From the IMG/VR virus record IMGVR_UViG_3300044707_000492, positions 1 through 43,940 of that record: a DNA stretch of 43,940 nucleotides; one strand, given 5' to 3'. Shown here piece after piece: positions 22,251 to 31,795 of the stretch (positions are counted from its first letter, which is position 1; every line of letters begins with the position of its first letter). The position numbers and the translations under genes were made by a program. The notes below the pieces were generated by a model. That model was not told the DNA's origin. It ran no database searches and was given only the letters and a program-made list of their open reading frames with translations. The DNA comes from a virus.

Positions 22251-23066
22251 ATGGCGGAAGGTCGCGATTTTCAGGGCATGTATTACAGCTTTCGAAACAA
22301 GGCCAAAGGTCTTGCTGCAAGAGTTCGTGATCTGGAAGATGCTCTGGCTAAGAAGTCCCAAGAATCCGAACACCGCTACGAGTTGCTTAAAAAGGTCAAT
22401 TCGGCCTATAAGGAACTTGAGCAATCACCACGGCTGACTGACGAAGAATATCAGCAGTATCAGTATGTGATTGCTCACCAGCAATGGACACAGCATGTAC
22501 AGGCTTTCGAGAGCGCACTCGAAAACGTACTTGCGCCGGGCGTGACAGCAGAACAGGTTCTCAGGGCAGTTGGATACGATCCGGCACAAGTCACGGAATT
22601 GACGCCGGATCTGGTTCAAGGGCTCTTCGAATATGCGTCTGACCAGATCCCCGCTTTCTTCAAAAATGGTGGCTACGAGGCCGAGGATGAGCCTCAAGCT
22701 ACTGACGACACCCCGGAAGTTCTCAATACCGTCGATACATTCAAGGCAGCGTTTGAAGCTGGCTCTGTCGCTTCGCAGCAGCAGCAGAACGGCTTTTCCC
22801 AGAGCGGTACTGAACGAAATGGCTATAATGCCAGTGTTCAAAGTGATGTCAGGCCGCAGATGGCCCAGCATCAATCGGCTCCACAGACGCCAGCGGCTGA
22901 ATTTCGTGGTTTTGGGCAAGTGGCCAGTCGTGGTGGGCCTTCGCCAACAAAGGTTGCAGCCGTGGGGGCGCATCTGCGCGACCCGGTTTGGATTGCGAAC
23001 AATCAAGGTGCGCTGGCCGAAGCTGTCAAGGAAGGCGTTCGTGTCGTGAACGTCGATTCCAAGTAA
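22251..23066 (+). CDS. Probable capsid scaffolding protein
   Basis: A 271-aa protein immediately upstream of the major capsid gene. It is acidic and helical, with an N-terminal coiled coil (RNKAKGLAARVRDLEDALAK, YELLKKVNSAYKELEQ) and a Gln/Asn/Ser-rich, probably disordered C-terminal third ending in charged residues (EAVKEGVRVVNVDSK). This layout is typical of phage scaffolds, which line the procapsid and are removed before packaging. The ATG follows TTGGAG. Assignment rests on position and composition. Confidence 0.7.
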   Translation: MAEGRDFQGMYYSFRNKAKGLAARVRDLEDALAKKSQESEHRYELLKKVNSAYKELEQSPRLTDEEYQQYQYVIAHQQWTQHVQAFESALENVLAPGVTAEQVLRAVGYDPAQVTELTPDLVQGLFEYASDQIPAFFKNGGYEAEDEPQATDDTPEVLNTVDTFKAAFEAGSVASQQQQNGFSQSGTERNGYNASVQSDVRPQMAQHQSAPQTPAAEFRGFGQVASRGGPSPTKVAAVGAHLRDPVWIANNQGALAEAVKEGVRVVNVDSK

Positions 23067-23075
23067 CAACGGTCA

Positions 23076-23100
23076 AGCACCTTTCTTGAAATAAGGTGCT
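23076..23100 (+). promoter_or_regulatory. Hairpin sequestering the capsid ribosome-binding site
   Basis: AGCACCTT (23076-23083) pairs perfectly with AAGGTGCT (23093-23100), loop 9 nt. The 3' arm contains the AAGGTG ribosome-binding site of the capsid gene, whose ATG starts at 23106. There is no U-tail, so it is not a terminator. Confidence 0.55.
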
Positions 23101-23105
23101 ACGAA

Positions 23106-24308
23106 ATGCCAACTCTGTCTCCCGGCGGAAGCTCGTTTTCGGGCTCGCCAAATACCGTGGGTGGTGTCGGCGGTTATGATGGCCTGTTTGCCAACATTAT
23201 CGCCGCTTTTTCGCAGGCTCAAGCCTCACTGGTCGGGCCTAACAAACTGCTCGATATGGTCATGACGGACGTTGACCCGTCCAACACGGCCTATCAGGGC
23301 AAAACCATTGAAATTAACTTCCCGGATTCGACTGGCACAGTAAAAAACATCAACTCGATGTCAACGCCAGTCTCATACAGTCCGGTTCGAACGATCCGGC
23401 GTGCGTTGACGCTCGATCAACACCCGGTCTATGCGTTTGAAATCCCGGATCTGGACAAGGCACTGGTGGCCCGTCCTGAAGAATTGCGAACCATGTTCGT
23501 CGATGAGGCGATCAAAAAGTTCACAACCTACATCAACCGCCAGATTGCCCTGCTGATTTTCAACACCCAGTCGGCAACCGACCCCGGCGGCGGCGTGGAG
23601 TGGGGCACCAAGTTTAACGTGCCTGCTCAGGACTCGCTGTTTAAGCTCAACGGCGCAACGGCACCGTCAGGATACGATGCTGATGTCTGGAAGGGCTATG
23701 CCAACAAAGGTATCAACCCGATTGACCAAGCTGGCACAGACACCACTCCGGTGTTTGGCATTGACTTGGTTGCAAAGGCGTGGCGAAAGCTCACAAATGC
23801 TCTCTGCCCGACGACCGATTTGGAGAACATGTTTGCACTGGTTCCAACTATTTCCTACGAGTCGATGATTAAGTCGTCGGAATGGTACCAGTCTGCCGTG
23901 GGTGACGACATTGCCGCCGGAGTACGTCGCACAGGCATGATTAATCGGGTTTACGGCTTTCTGGCTGACTGGGAACTTGATATTCCCGTCGAGGCTGGAA
24001 ACGGTGCCAATAGCTCGACGGCGGGAACAAACGGTGGTACCTCCAATCAGGTTCGATACCACTCTTTTGTATTTCATCGCCGGGCAATGGCGGTAGCTTA
24101 TCGTCCGCTTGAAATTCCGCCACCTTCCGTGGGCGTTCAGGCATCGATGGCTTACTACCGGGGCATTCCGATCCGGTTCATGTTGAGCTACGACCGTGAT
24201 CTGATGAAGTACAAGCTCTCATTTGACTCGCTGTTCGGGGCGATGGTTTATCGTCCTGAATTTGGCGTGCGAGTCCGCTCCAAGTGGCTCCAGAACACTT
24301 GGGACTGA
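23106..24308 (+). CDS. Major capsid protein
   Basis: A 400-aa protein following the scaffold and preceding the connector genes. The N-terminal part is Gly/Ser-rich. Then come a helix (GLFANIIAAFSQAQASL), a strand-rich segment with VSYSPVRTIRRALTLDQHPVYAFEIPDLDKAL (an extended-loop and spine-helix type layout) and FVDEAIKKFTTYINRQIALLIF. The C-terminal AYYRGIPIRFMLSYDRDLMKYKLSFDSLFG is like the end of HK97-fold capsid proteins. The call is strong by position and size; the exact family is not identified. Confidence 0.8.
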   Translation: MPTLSPGGSSFSGSPNTVGGVGGYDGLFANIIAAFSQAQASLVGPNKLLDMVMTDVDPSNTAYQGKTIEINFPDSTGTVKNINSMSTPVSYSPVRTIRRALTLDQHPVYAFEIPDLDKALVARPEELRTMFVDEAIKKFTTYINRQIALLIFNTQSATDPGGGVEWGTKFNVPAQDSLFKLNGATAPSGYDADVWKGYANKGINPIDQAGTDTTPVFGIDLVAKAWRKLTNALCPTTDLENMFALVPTISYESMIKSSEWYQSAVGDDIAAGVRRTGMINRVYGFLADWELDIPVEAGNGANSSTAGTNGGTSNQVRYHSFVFHRRAMAVAYRPLEIPPPSVGVQASMAYYRGIPIRFMLSYDRDLMKYKLSFDSLFGAMVYRPEFGVRVRSKWLQNTWD

Positions 24309-24343
24309 TTGAAACCCTGTAACTGTGTGAGGGAGTTTTGGCC

Positions 24344-25201
24344 ATGTTTCCTGAGCCGATGGCAGTTGATCGCAAGATTTACGAAGTCAGTCAGGGACTG
24401 GCCAAAACATTCACACGTCGAATCTACGACGAAAACTCCGCCCGTATCGGCGGTTTTACGGGTAACGAGAAGATTACGGTTGATCTTTGGCAGGGTGATA
24501 CCGGCCATTCGATTGACGGCGACGATGTACTGACCGCCAACTGGATCACTCCCAGTGAAGGCGAATATCTGATCGGCGTTCCGGCCCTGACCATCACGCC
24601 GGGCATGTATTCCATCCGGGCTGTCCTCGATCCCAACGGCGGCACTTGCTGGGAATCACCACGGGAAATCTACCGTGGATTCATCAAGATCAAACCCTCT
24701 CCCGGCTTCCAGTGCAGCGACTCGCTCAAATCCTATTGCACTTATGCCGACCTGCTGGAAAAAGCACCGTTTCTGGAACACGCATTCACGGACACAGACC
24801 TCTCCGGCTTTGCCCGCCAGCGAGTGAGGGCAAGGGAATGGGTCGATATGGCGATCATCCGTAATGCCATTAACACCTCGGGCTGGACACATACAAACCC
24901 AATCTTTTACGGCGTATTCCCACCGGGCTATTCCTCTCGAAACAAAGTGGCGGAACTGCTTCAGAAGAATCAGTTGACCGTCACCAGATCAATCCGGGAT
25001 GCCGCTACGCACTATGCGATTTTCCTGATCTGTGATGCCCTCAATGGCACGCCAACCACCGGCGGATACGGCGAGATTGCGGCCAAAAACTACTCACGGG
25101 CCTGTTCCGCACTCGACTCCACAACCGCCGAATTTCGCAGCACCAACAGCGAACAGCCGGACTATGTGGTTGATCTTCGCATGGCGACGGGACGGTATTG
25201 A
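24344..25201 (+). CDS. Head-tail connector-type protein
   Basis: A 285-aa protein. The N-terminal half is a beta domain (KTFTRRIYDENSARIGGFTG, ALTITPGMYSIRAVLDPNGG). The C-terminal half is helical (YCTYADLLEKAPFLEHAF, ARQRVRAREWVDMAI, TRSIRDAATHYAIFLICDAL), like the helical adaptor proteins that bind below the portal. ATG at 24344 follows GAGGGAG. It overlaps the next gene by one base (TGATG). Function inferred from order: capsid, adaptor, joining proteins, tail tube. Confidence 0.6.
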   Translation: MFPEPMAVDRKIYEVSQGLAKTFTRRIYDENSARIGGFTGNEKITVDLWQGDTGHSIDGDDVLTANWITPSEGEYLIGVPALTITPGMYSIRAVLDPNGGTCWESPREIYRGFIKIKPSPGFQCSDSLKSYCTYADLLEKAPFLEHAFTDTDLSGFARQRVRAREWVDMAIIRNAINTSGWTHTNPIFYGVFPPGYSSRNKVAELLQKNQLTVTRSIRDAATHYAIFLICDALNGTPTTGGYGEIAAKNYSRACSALDSTTAEFRSTNSEQPDYVVDLRMATGRY

Positions 25202-25929
25202 TGGATACCAAACCGAAATCCAGCCCCAAAGAAACAGCCCGCAATCTGGTACAGGAAAAGCTGATCACCAGCCAGAGCGAGGATGCTATCCGCTCACTGC
25301 AATTTCTGGCCAATATCGGCAACTATGTCAACCAGCTTCAGTACCGGCTGGCTTGCACCATGTTTGTGTGCAACAAGCTCGGGATCATGGCCTGCCGCAC
25401 TGGCGGCGGTAAAAACGACAAAACGTCGTCAATCATGCAGGAAACTCAATACCGCAAAAGCAAGTCGCCCAGTGGTGAGCCGACTGTCAATATGCCCAGT
25501 TCGGTGATTGCTCTGTCCTCGCAGGCACAGGTCAATTTTGCGGCCCCCGGCCCTGACGATACAACGGCTGTGTCGGAAGTCCGCCATGTCGGCTACTCGC
25601 CATACGTCACGGGCAGAAAGCTCTCGTTCTATCGGCAATTCTCCGGCCCGCCACTGGCCCCACAGAACGAGCAGAGCCGGGTTGTGACCAATTATGTGGT
25701 CAGCATCAAGTCGGAGTCAGAAACCGGCTTTACGGCGGAAGGAAAGTGGTCGCAGGTCAAGGAACTGGGCAAATACGGCGAGCAGAACATTCTCGACAGG
25801 CATTTTGATTCCGGCGTGGGCGAAAAAAAGACAACCCGTGATTTGCGTGGAGCCACCCAGTATGAGATGGATCAGATCAAGCGTCAGATTGACCTCTGGG
25901 TCAAGGAAACAGCGAGGAACCTGATTTGA
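25201..25929 (+). CDS. Head-tail joining region protein, unrecognised
   Basis: A 242-aa protein of unknown family, encoded where head completion or stopper proteins are found. The N-terminal 60 residues are helical (SEDAIRSLQFLANIGNYVNQ). The middle is beta-rich and basic, and the end is helical (QYEMDQIKRQIDLWVKETARN). The motif KETARNL occurs at both ends of the protein with different codons. The start overlaps the preceding stop (TGATG) and the end overlaps the next start (TTGA). Confidence 0.6.
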   Translation: MDTKPKSSPKETARNLVQEKLITSQSEDAIRSLQFLANIGNYVNQLQYRLACTMFVCNKLGIMACRTGGGKNDKTSSIMQETQYRKSKSPSGEPTVNMPSSVIALSSQAQVNFAAPGPDDTTAVSEVRHVGYSPYVTGRKLSFYRQFSGPPLAPQNEQSRVVTNYVVSIKSESETGFTAEGKWSQVKELGKYGEQNILDRHFDSGVGEKKTTRDLRGATQYEMDQIKRQIDLWVKETARNLI

Positions 25930-26417
25930 TCTATGCGCTCAATCTCAAGGATGGCATCCGCTCTCGCCTGCTCAAGGCGTTTGTCAATCACCTGAAAAGC
26001 GATCCACAGCTTTCCAGTGCGGTCAAGACGTGGGATGACTATTCGGCCCGTGCGGAGGATTTTCGGGTCATCCCGGTGGAAAGCACTCCGGCAATCCGGT
26101 TCTCAGTCAGTTGTCCCGCCAGTTCGCCCGCCAGTTTCAATTCCTACACAGGCAATTTTTCCATCGATATGGAAGTGATCGTGCCGGGCACAAACCAGTA
26201 CGACATGATCAACCTGTCCGAAGCAATTGAAACCGCCGTCCACCCATTTTTTGAGGGGGACAAGGCAATGCTGGCGGCACTCAAGGGCGATCAAACGTGC
26301 ATCTACGCCACCCACATGCTTACAGGTTCGGCAATTAACCACCAGAAATACTCCAATCCCCCGTGCATGGTTGGAACCAGTTCGGTTTCCGTCATCCTTA
26401 ACATCAGGAGACCCTGA
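25926..26417 (+). CDS. Tail terminator / tail completion-like protein
   Basis: A 163-aa protein starting at TTG 25926 (TTGA overlap, GAGGAA upstream); there is no ATG near the start. It has a helix at the N-terminus (KDGIRSRLLKAFVNHLKSD), then strands (FRVIPVESTPAIRFSVSC, NFSIDMEVIVPG), then a helix (MINLSEAIETAVHPFFEGD) and a final strand pair. This is the alpha-beta layout of phage tail terminator proteins, which sit just upstream of the tail tube gene, as here. Confidence 0.6.
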   Translation: MIYALNLKDGIRSRLLKAFVNHLKSDPQLSSAVKTWDDYSARAEDFRVIPVESTPAIRFSVSCPASSPASFNSYTGNFSIDMEVIVPGTNQYDMINLSEAIETAVHPFFEGDKAMLAALKGDQTCIYATHMLTGSAINHQKYSNPPCMVGTSSVSVILNIRRP

Positions 26418-26419
26418 AA

Positions 26420-27559
26420 ATGCCTCGTTTATGGGCTTACATGCTGAAAGAATATGACACTGACGGCACAACCGAAAAGTATCTTGGCTCGACAGTCAAA
26501 GGCCCGACCGGTAAATACACCGGCACCGCTGGCACTTCAGGGTCGGCCAGTGCCGTGGGCGACTACATCATTCCTGATGTTGAGAATCAGGCTCTTGTGA
26601 TTCAGGACGTGAACAACGCCTATCCGATTGTGAGCTATGGCTCCAATGGCGGCGTCCGGCTGATGCCGGTCGTCGGCTATCAGGTAGCAGGCCAGTTCTC
26701 CACCAAGCTCTACCGGGAACATGCCCCGTGGTGGTTTGACATGGCCCTTCGCAAAAAATCCACTACCAATAAAACCGCCGACATCCCCAGCATAAGGCTG
26801 GATCGCTGCTTCTACGACTCCGACTTCACGCCCGGCTTCATTGGCGACGCATTTACAGGCGTGAAAGTCTCTTCGCTCTCGCTCACGGTCGGTTCCGCCT
26901 CGCCAATGGTGCAGATGGCGATGGGGCTTGTCGGCTCCCGCTGTTCCTCAATTCCGGCCACAGACAATGTGCCTGACTATGCCAAGGAACCAGACTGCTC
27001 AAGCTATCCGGTGTTCCCCTATACATTCCGCCATACCAAAGTCTATGCCGACTTTACTGGCGGCTCGCTGATCAGTTCCAAGACAACCACATGGGATCTG
27101 GCGGGCCTTACTGATGCCAAGCAGATCAAGACGATCCGCTCGGTCAACCTGAACTTTCGCAACCAGCTTGCCACGACAACGCACGAAGAAGGCTTAATTG
27201 ACCGGATTCAGCGTACCGCCGTGACGCTGCAATTCTCGATTGTGGTTGACCTGATGGATCCGCAGCCATCGATCAATAACAACACAACCGCAACAAACTA
27301 CCCGCAATCGACCGCTTGGCAGTTCAAATACCGCCAGATGCGTTCCTCAATCACTGGCGGGAATATGTCGCTGGTGGTTCTGTTCGATGATGGCACCCAG
27401 AAAATCGTTATCGATCTGGGCAAGAAAGCCTTGCAGGACGGTTATACAACAGTCACTCCCCTGCCCGACATCTTTGCGGCCCAGATTTCAGGCTCGGTCA
27501 CATTCGATCCTGATAATTGTGGCGTGGGCTTGGGCGGATTTGACTGGACGATCCAGTAA
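26420..27559 (+). CDS. Major tail (tube) protein
   Basis: A 379-aa protein between the tail terminator-like and tape-measure-like genes. It is beta-rich throughout (YQVAGQFSTKLYREHAPWWF, VKVSSLSLTVGSASPMVQMA, LQFSIVVDLMDPQPSI) and ends with a domain opening ISGSVTFDPDN. This agrees with tail tube proteins that repeat a beta-sandwich. The start follows AGGAGA two bases after the previous stop. It is longer than many tube proteins, so an added C-terminal domain is likely. Confidence 0.65.
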   Translation: MPRLWAYMLKEYDTDGTTEKYLGSTVKGPTGKYTGTAGTSGSASAVGDYIIPDVENQALVIQDVNNAYPIVSYGSNGGVRLMPVVGYQVAGQFSTKLYREHAPWWFDMALRKKSTTNKTADIPSIRLDRCFYDSDFTPGFIGDAFTGVKVSSLSLTVGSASPMVQMAMGLVGSRCSSIPATDNVPDYAKEPDCSSYPVFPYTFRHTKVYADFTGGSLISSKTTTWDLAGLTDAKQIKTIRSVNLNFRNQLATTTHEEGLIDRIQRTAVTLQFSIVVDLMDPQPSINNNTTATNYPQSTAWQFKYRQMRSSITGGNMSLVVLFDDGTQKIVIDLGKKALQDGYTTVTPLPDIFAAQISGSVTFDPDNCGVGLGGFDWTIQ

Positions 27560-27575
27560 TTCGAGGGGCTGAGTC

Positions 27576-29369
27576 ATGGAAAATCTGGATTACCGGGTCG
27601 GCTTTAATGTCGATTCGTCAACCGTAAGCTCGCTGCAATCGCTTGTCAGTGAACTGTCAAAGATCCAAGATGCTCTCCGTGGCATTAACACCACCGGCGT
27701 CAAGTTTGGCGTTTCCGGTGGAGGTGGCGGCGGATTTGGTGGCGGAGGCGGTGGAGGCTATGGCGGCGGTGGTGCTTCCCGGAATGCTTCCGCCAGTGCC
27801 AGCGGTATGGCGGCGGCATTCGATGAGGGCGACTTGATCGATAGGCTGTTTGGCGTGTCCGAATCCGACCCGATTAACGATCAGGTTCGCAACGGGGCAT
27901 TGGCAGGGGCCACTTCCGCTGCATCCAGAGGCAAGGGTGGTAACAAAACAGACGGCTGGAGAAACTGGGCCGCAATCTCAGGCTTCAATGCCGTGGCCTA
28001 CGGTCTGGAGGACATGTACTACGCTGGTTTCCGTGGGGCGATGAACAACGTCGGCTTCGTGGCTCAGGGCATCGGGTCGGCTTTTATGTCCAATCAAAAA
28101 GCCATGTTAATGGCAGGCGTGGGTGCATTGGCGGCGACCGGCGGTGCCATGCTCTACGACAACCGGGAAGCGATCTTTGGTGAGGAGGCACTTGGTTCCC
28201 GTGAGGACTCAATCTTTGGCCTGCCAACCAGAACCGAATCCGGTCGGTACGACAAACTGGCCAGCGACGCCATGTTCTACGCTGACCGCTACGGGCTTGG
28301 CTCCCGGCTGGGCCAGAGTTACACAAGCGAGGCCGCTGCCAATATTGCACGGGCACAGAGCGCATCGACGGTGGACTTCTCCGCCGAACGGATCGCATCG
28401 ATTCTGAGAACGCCCAGATCGTCCGATATTGGGGCCGCTGAACGCCTCAGTTCGCTCAATGCCCCATTTGGCGACATCATCCGGGAAAATGAGCAGAACC
28501 TCTGGGCCACCCGGCAAAACGACTATATTGAGCGTGCAATCGAGGATGCCAAGTCCAAGGCTGGCTACTTGAACAAACTGACTAGCGGCCAGATCCTACA
28601 GGACGCCAAAGATCAGGCGTCGGCGGATTCCGCCCGGTTCTCCGGCCTGCTGATGTCGGCACTTCAGGGCAACCCGGAAACGCTTCGCTCGCTGGAAGAA
28701 CAGATGGCGAATGCCAAGGTCAGTGAAAACCAGAAGAATGCAATCCGCAACGCTGTCCGGCTGGGCGGCAACTTCTCGGCCACCGACTCCCGGCTGGTGG
28801 ACATGCTCCGCTCGGGTGCCGCTAATCCGTTTGCGGATGTGGAATATCGCCAGCGATCAATTCAGTCACTGCTGGAAGGGCGTGGTGCTGACCCGGAGAT
28901 TGCGGATCAGCTTGCCGGTGCCATTGGCGATGATATGCGAGAGCAGCAAAAAGGCGCAATGATGCCGTGGGAAGAGGTGGTCGGTGGCAACCGCAACCGC
29001 TGGGTGGGCAACATCGCCGCTTCTTTCGGCTCGATTGAGCTGAATAGTCGCAGCAAGATGATGCGCAATAGGCAGGCGTCAAACATGCAGTCGGAGATTT
29101 ACAGTACCTTGCTGGCAAGTGGTGTACCACAGCAGCAGGCGGGCGGCTTGGCAAGCCTGCTGTACCGTGAGGGGTATGAAGAATACATCCGGTCGGTGAA
29201 TGCCAATCAGGGCGATGCGGGCGGATTTTTTGCCGGTCTGACTGAAGAGCAGCAAATGGCATTTGGCCAGTACCAGCAGAATTTCGCCCAGATTCAGATG
29301 CAATATCAGGCGTGGCGTAACTATGGCCGGTTCCAGCGGTCACGCATGGCATTTCGAGGGGCAAGATGA
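27576..29369 (+). CDS. Tape-measure-like tail protein
   Basis: A 597-aa protein. The first 40 residues (YRVGFNVDSSTVSSLQSLVS, ELSKIQDALRGIN) match the usual beginning of tape-measure proteins. A poly-Gly stretch (about residues 47-68), a hydrophobic segment (MLMAGVGALAATGGAMLYD) and a long helical Ala/Gln-rich remainder follow. It is short for a tape measure, implying a short tail if the length rule holds. No separate tail-assembly chaperone pair is found upstream. Four-base overlap with the next gene. Confidence 0.6.
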   Translation: MENLDYRVGFNVDSSTVSSLQSLVSELSKIQDALRGINTTGVKFGVSGGGGGGFGGGGGGGYGGGGASRNASASASGMAAAFDEGDLIDRLFGVSESDPINDQVRNGALAGATSAASRGKGGNKTDGWRNWAAISGFNAVAYGLEDMYYAGFRGAMNNVGFVAQGIGSAFMSNQKAMLMAGVGALAATGGAMLYDNREAIFGEEALGSREDSIFGLPTRTESGRYDKLASDAMFYADRYGLGSRLGQSYTSEAAANIARAQSASTVDFSAERIASILRTPRSSDIGAAERLSSLNAPFGDIIRENEQNLWATRQNDYIERAIEDAKSKAGYLNKLTSGQILQDAKDQASADSARFSGLLMSALQGNPETLRSLEEQMANAKVSENQKNAIRNAVRLGGNFSATDSRLVDMLRSGAANPFADVEYRQRSIQSLLEGRGADPEIADQLAGAIGDDMREQQKGAMMPWEEVVGGNRNRWVGNIAASFGSIELNSRSKMMRNRQASNMQSEIYSTLLASGVPQQQAGGLASLLYREGYEEYIRSVNANQGDAGGFFAGLTEEQQMAFGQYQQNFAQIQMQYQAWRNYGRFQRSRMAFRGAR

Positions 29370-31786
29370 GTTACCCGTCGCCGCTGATCTATCTTCGGTA
29401 TCGCTCGGCTTCCATGCCGTCCACTTTACTGCCGGGGAACTGCAAGCCATCATCGATGGGGATTCAAATATCCCGTGTTCCCCTGTTCCAGTTGAACGGC
29501 ACTCCGGCAATGGAATTTGCCGTGCTGGGCAAAGGCTCGCATCACTCGCCTGCCACGCCGCCTTCGACGCCCGCCGTGGGCAATCCGTGGACTCTACAGG
29601 GCACGGAAGTCTCTGTCTGGCTCGACTCCAGATCAGATCGCACGGCATCGTTCAATACCAATGGCACAACGTCTGGCGTCCGGCTGGCATTCCGGGGCGA
29701 CATTCATGAGATTCGCCCGATGGAAGCCGGGATGAATCCGTATCACGCCTACCTTTGTTCCGCTCGGGGCTTGCTGGCTCGGGCAGAGCGGGTGCCGGTC
29801 ATTTCACCCATCGATAATTCAGACATCGCCCGGTTCAACATCAATGCCCTCTCAACCGAATACGAACCGGCAACCGGCGGCAAGACAGTCGGACAAGCCA
29901 TCCAGATGCTACTGGAAGAATACGGTGCCGCCTTCCGGCTCAATGCTGCCGGGATTGGCCAGTACACACTCAATACAACCGCCCAGACAGCCACCCTGCC
30001 TGCCCAGACGATTTCCGATCTGTCCTATCTTGATCTGATCACGCCGTTCGAGCTTCGGGTCACTGGCGACAACATTGTGGCCGGTATCACACAGATGCTC
30101 GAAGCCTACTGCCCAAACTACATGATGATCGTGCTGCCTGACGGCATGATCCGGTTTGTGGATATTCGTCAGACGCAGGTGGCCGACACCAACTTTTGCA
30201 CTGATCCGGTGGATCGGCTGGAGTATGTCAAAACCACGCTTTCATCTTATTCCAGAGTGATCGTTCAGGGCGGGCCGCGCATCAGTCCGTACTATGTCCA
30301 GTGGGACAAGTCACGGTTTGCAACCACCAACCCGGACAACTCAGGCGATGCAGCCCTGATCAATGGCAACCTGACGGAACAGTTTGACTATACCGGTTAC
30401 AATAACGATCAAGCCAAGACAGCATTCAAACATTCTGATTACACGCCGGGGCGGCTCTGGCTCTCCAAGGGGTCGGTGTCATTTCTGGATTCATCCAACG
30501 CCACCCTGCCCAGCAACAAGGTGCGTCTGATCCCGTCCACAGCCAATACAGTGACGGCCAATCAGACCAACCTGAAAACGTGGGGCGAAAACCATCTCTG
30601 CATTCAGGACGATTCCAAGCAGACCCGGCGGGATTGCAGGCTCACGATCCGGCGGAAAATCTACCGGATCACTTCACAGACACCGCTCACGGAATCGCTG
30701 GTCAATGTCCAGAGCGGGTCATTTCTGATCACCCAGAACGATCAGACAGCCAACGGATCGTCGGTTGTCACCACGGCCCCTACGGTATTCCGCACGCCGG
30801 ATCGGTTTAACAACGCCACTCTGTATCGGGTGGCGATTGATTATGAGCTTTATGGCTACACGCCGCCCGGAGCGGTAGTCTGGCGGCTCTTCAAGGTCGG
30901 ATTCGACCCGAAAGATGCAGATGAACCGGCGACAACCTACAAGCGAAAGCTGGCTGAAGTATTCACGGAACCGGTACAGGCACCACGGCTGTCAAATCTT
31001 TCAGCCAACTCGCCATCGGTCGAGGTGCGAACTTCGCTGCCCATGCTGCTGGCAGAGTATCAGCAGCAAGTGGTCGGCCAGACAGGCACGTCCTACTCTT
31101 ACACGCACTCATGGATTCCATTTCGGATCGATAAAGCCAACAATCTGGTGGTGCTGGACTATCCGGCGGTACGCCAGACATCACCTAACGGCAATTTCAG
31201 CACGGCCATCAATCCGCCGTGGAGTGCCAATCAGCCATTCAAGTATGTGCCATACAATATCAAGGCGGTATTGCCGGTCTATGATGGCCGCTATGAGGCG
31301 ATCTATCCACCGGACGGTTCAACCGATGTGGCTCTGATCAAGAGTGCCTATAACATCGACCGTGACTTGACGGTGACGCTGGAAGAATGGCAGGACGGGC
31401 GGGATCAGACCTACGCCGAAAAGTACGCCAAGGAAATCTGGGATAGTGTCAAACAGCCACAAGTCGATGGCGGTTTTGTCTGGGCAGGCAGTGACTGGCC
31501 CACATGGAACGCCTACGGCATTTCAACGGTCAACAATCGGGCCGTCTTGCAGGCATTCCGGGCCATCGCAACGCCGGAAGGATCGTGCGTTTACACTGAC
31601 GAGGAAGGCACGGGAATTGAGGATGTAAATTTGATCCTCACGGCGGCCCAGCTTCAGTTCTCAGGCGGTTCAAGACCGGTCATTTCGGCGGCGTTTACGG
31701 TTTCAAAACCAAGGCTCGGGCCGCACATGACCGACTTCCACAGCTATCAGGAACGGCTGACCGAAAATCTCGGCTCAATATTATAA
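29366..31786 (+). CDS. Tail hub / baseplate-like protein
   Basis: An 806-aa protein. The region about residues 20-330 has the layout of gpD/gp27-like hub proteins: a beta domain, VGQAIQMLLEEYGAAFRLNA, then YCPNYMMIVLPDGMIRFVDI and YVKTTLSSYSRVIVQGG. The rest is beta-rich with long loops. It follows the tape-measure-like gene with an ATGA overlap, the usual place for distal tail and hub proteins. Exact family unrecognised. Confidence 0.6.
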   Translation: MSYPSPLIYLRYRSASMPSTLLPGNCKPSSMGIQISRVPLFQLNGTPAMEFAVLGKGSHHSPATPPSTPAVGNPWTLQGTEVSVWLDSRSDRTASFNTNGTTSGVRLAFRGDIHEIRPMEAGMNPYHAYLCSARGLLARAERVPVISPIDNSDIARFNINALSTEYEPATGGKTVGQAIQMLLEEYGAAFRLNAAGIGQYTLNTTAQTATLPAQTISDLSYLDLITPFELRVTGDNIVAGITQMLEAYCPNYMMIVLPDGMIRFVDIRQTQVADTNFCTDPVDRLEYVKTTLSSYSRVIVQGGPRISPYYVQWDKSRFATTNPDNSGDAALINGNLTEQFDYTGYNNDQAKTAFKHSDYTPGRLWLSKGSVSFLDSSNATLPSNKVRLIPSTANTVTANQTNLKTWGENHLCIQDDSKQTRRDCRLTIRRKIYRITSQTPLTESLVNVQSGSFLITQNDQTANGSSVVTTAPTVFRTPDRFNNATLYRVAIDYELYGYTPPGAVVWRLFKVGFDPKDADEPATTYKRKLAEVFTEPVQAPRLSNLSANSPSVEVRTSLPMLLAEYQQQVVGQTGTSYSYTHSWIPFRIDKANNLVVLDYPAVRQTSPNGNFSTAINPPWSANQPFKYVPYNIKAVLPVYDGRYEAIYPPDGSTDVALIKSAYNIDRDLTVTLEEWQDGRDQTYAEKYAKEIWDSVKQPQVDGGFVWAGSDWPTWNAYGISTVNNRAVLQAFRAIATPEGSCVYTDEEGTGIEDVNLILTAAQLQFSGGSRPVISAAFTVSKPRLGPHMTDFHSYQERLTENLGSIL

Positions 31787-31795
31787 GGAGAAGTT

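Noticed and set aside
28822-29364. Minus-strand frame of 180 codons under the tape-measure-like gene
   Set aside because: Reverse shadow of the plus-strand gene, with no start signal and Cys/His/Pro-rich, low-credibility composition.
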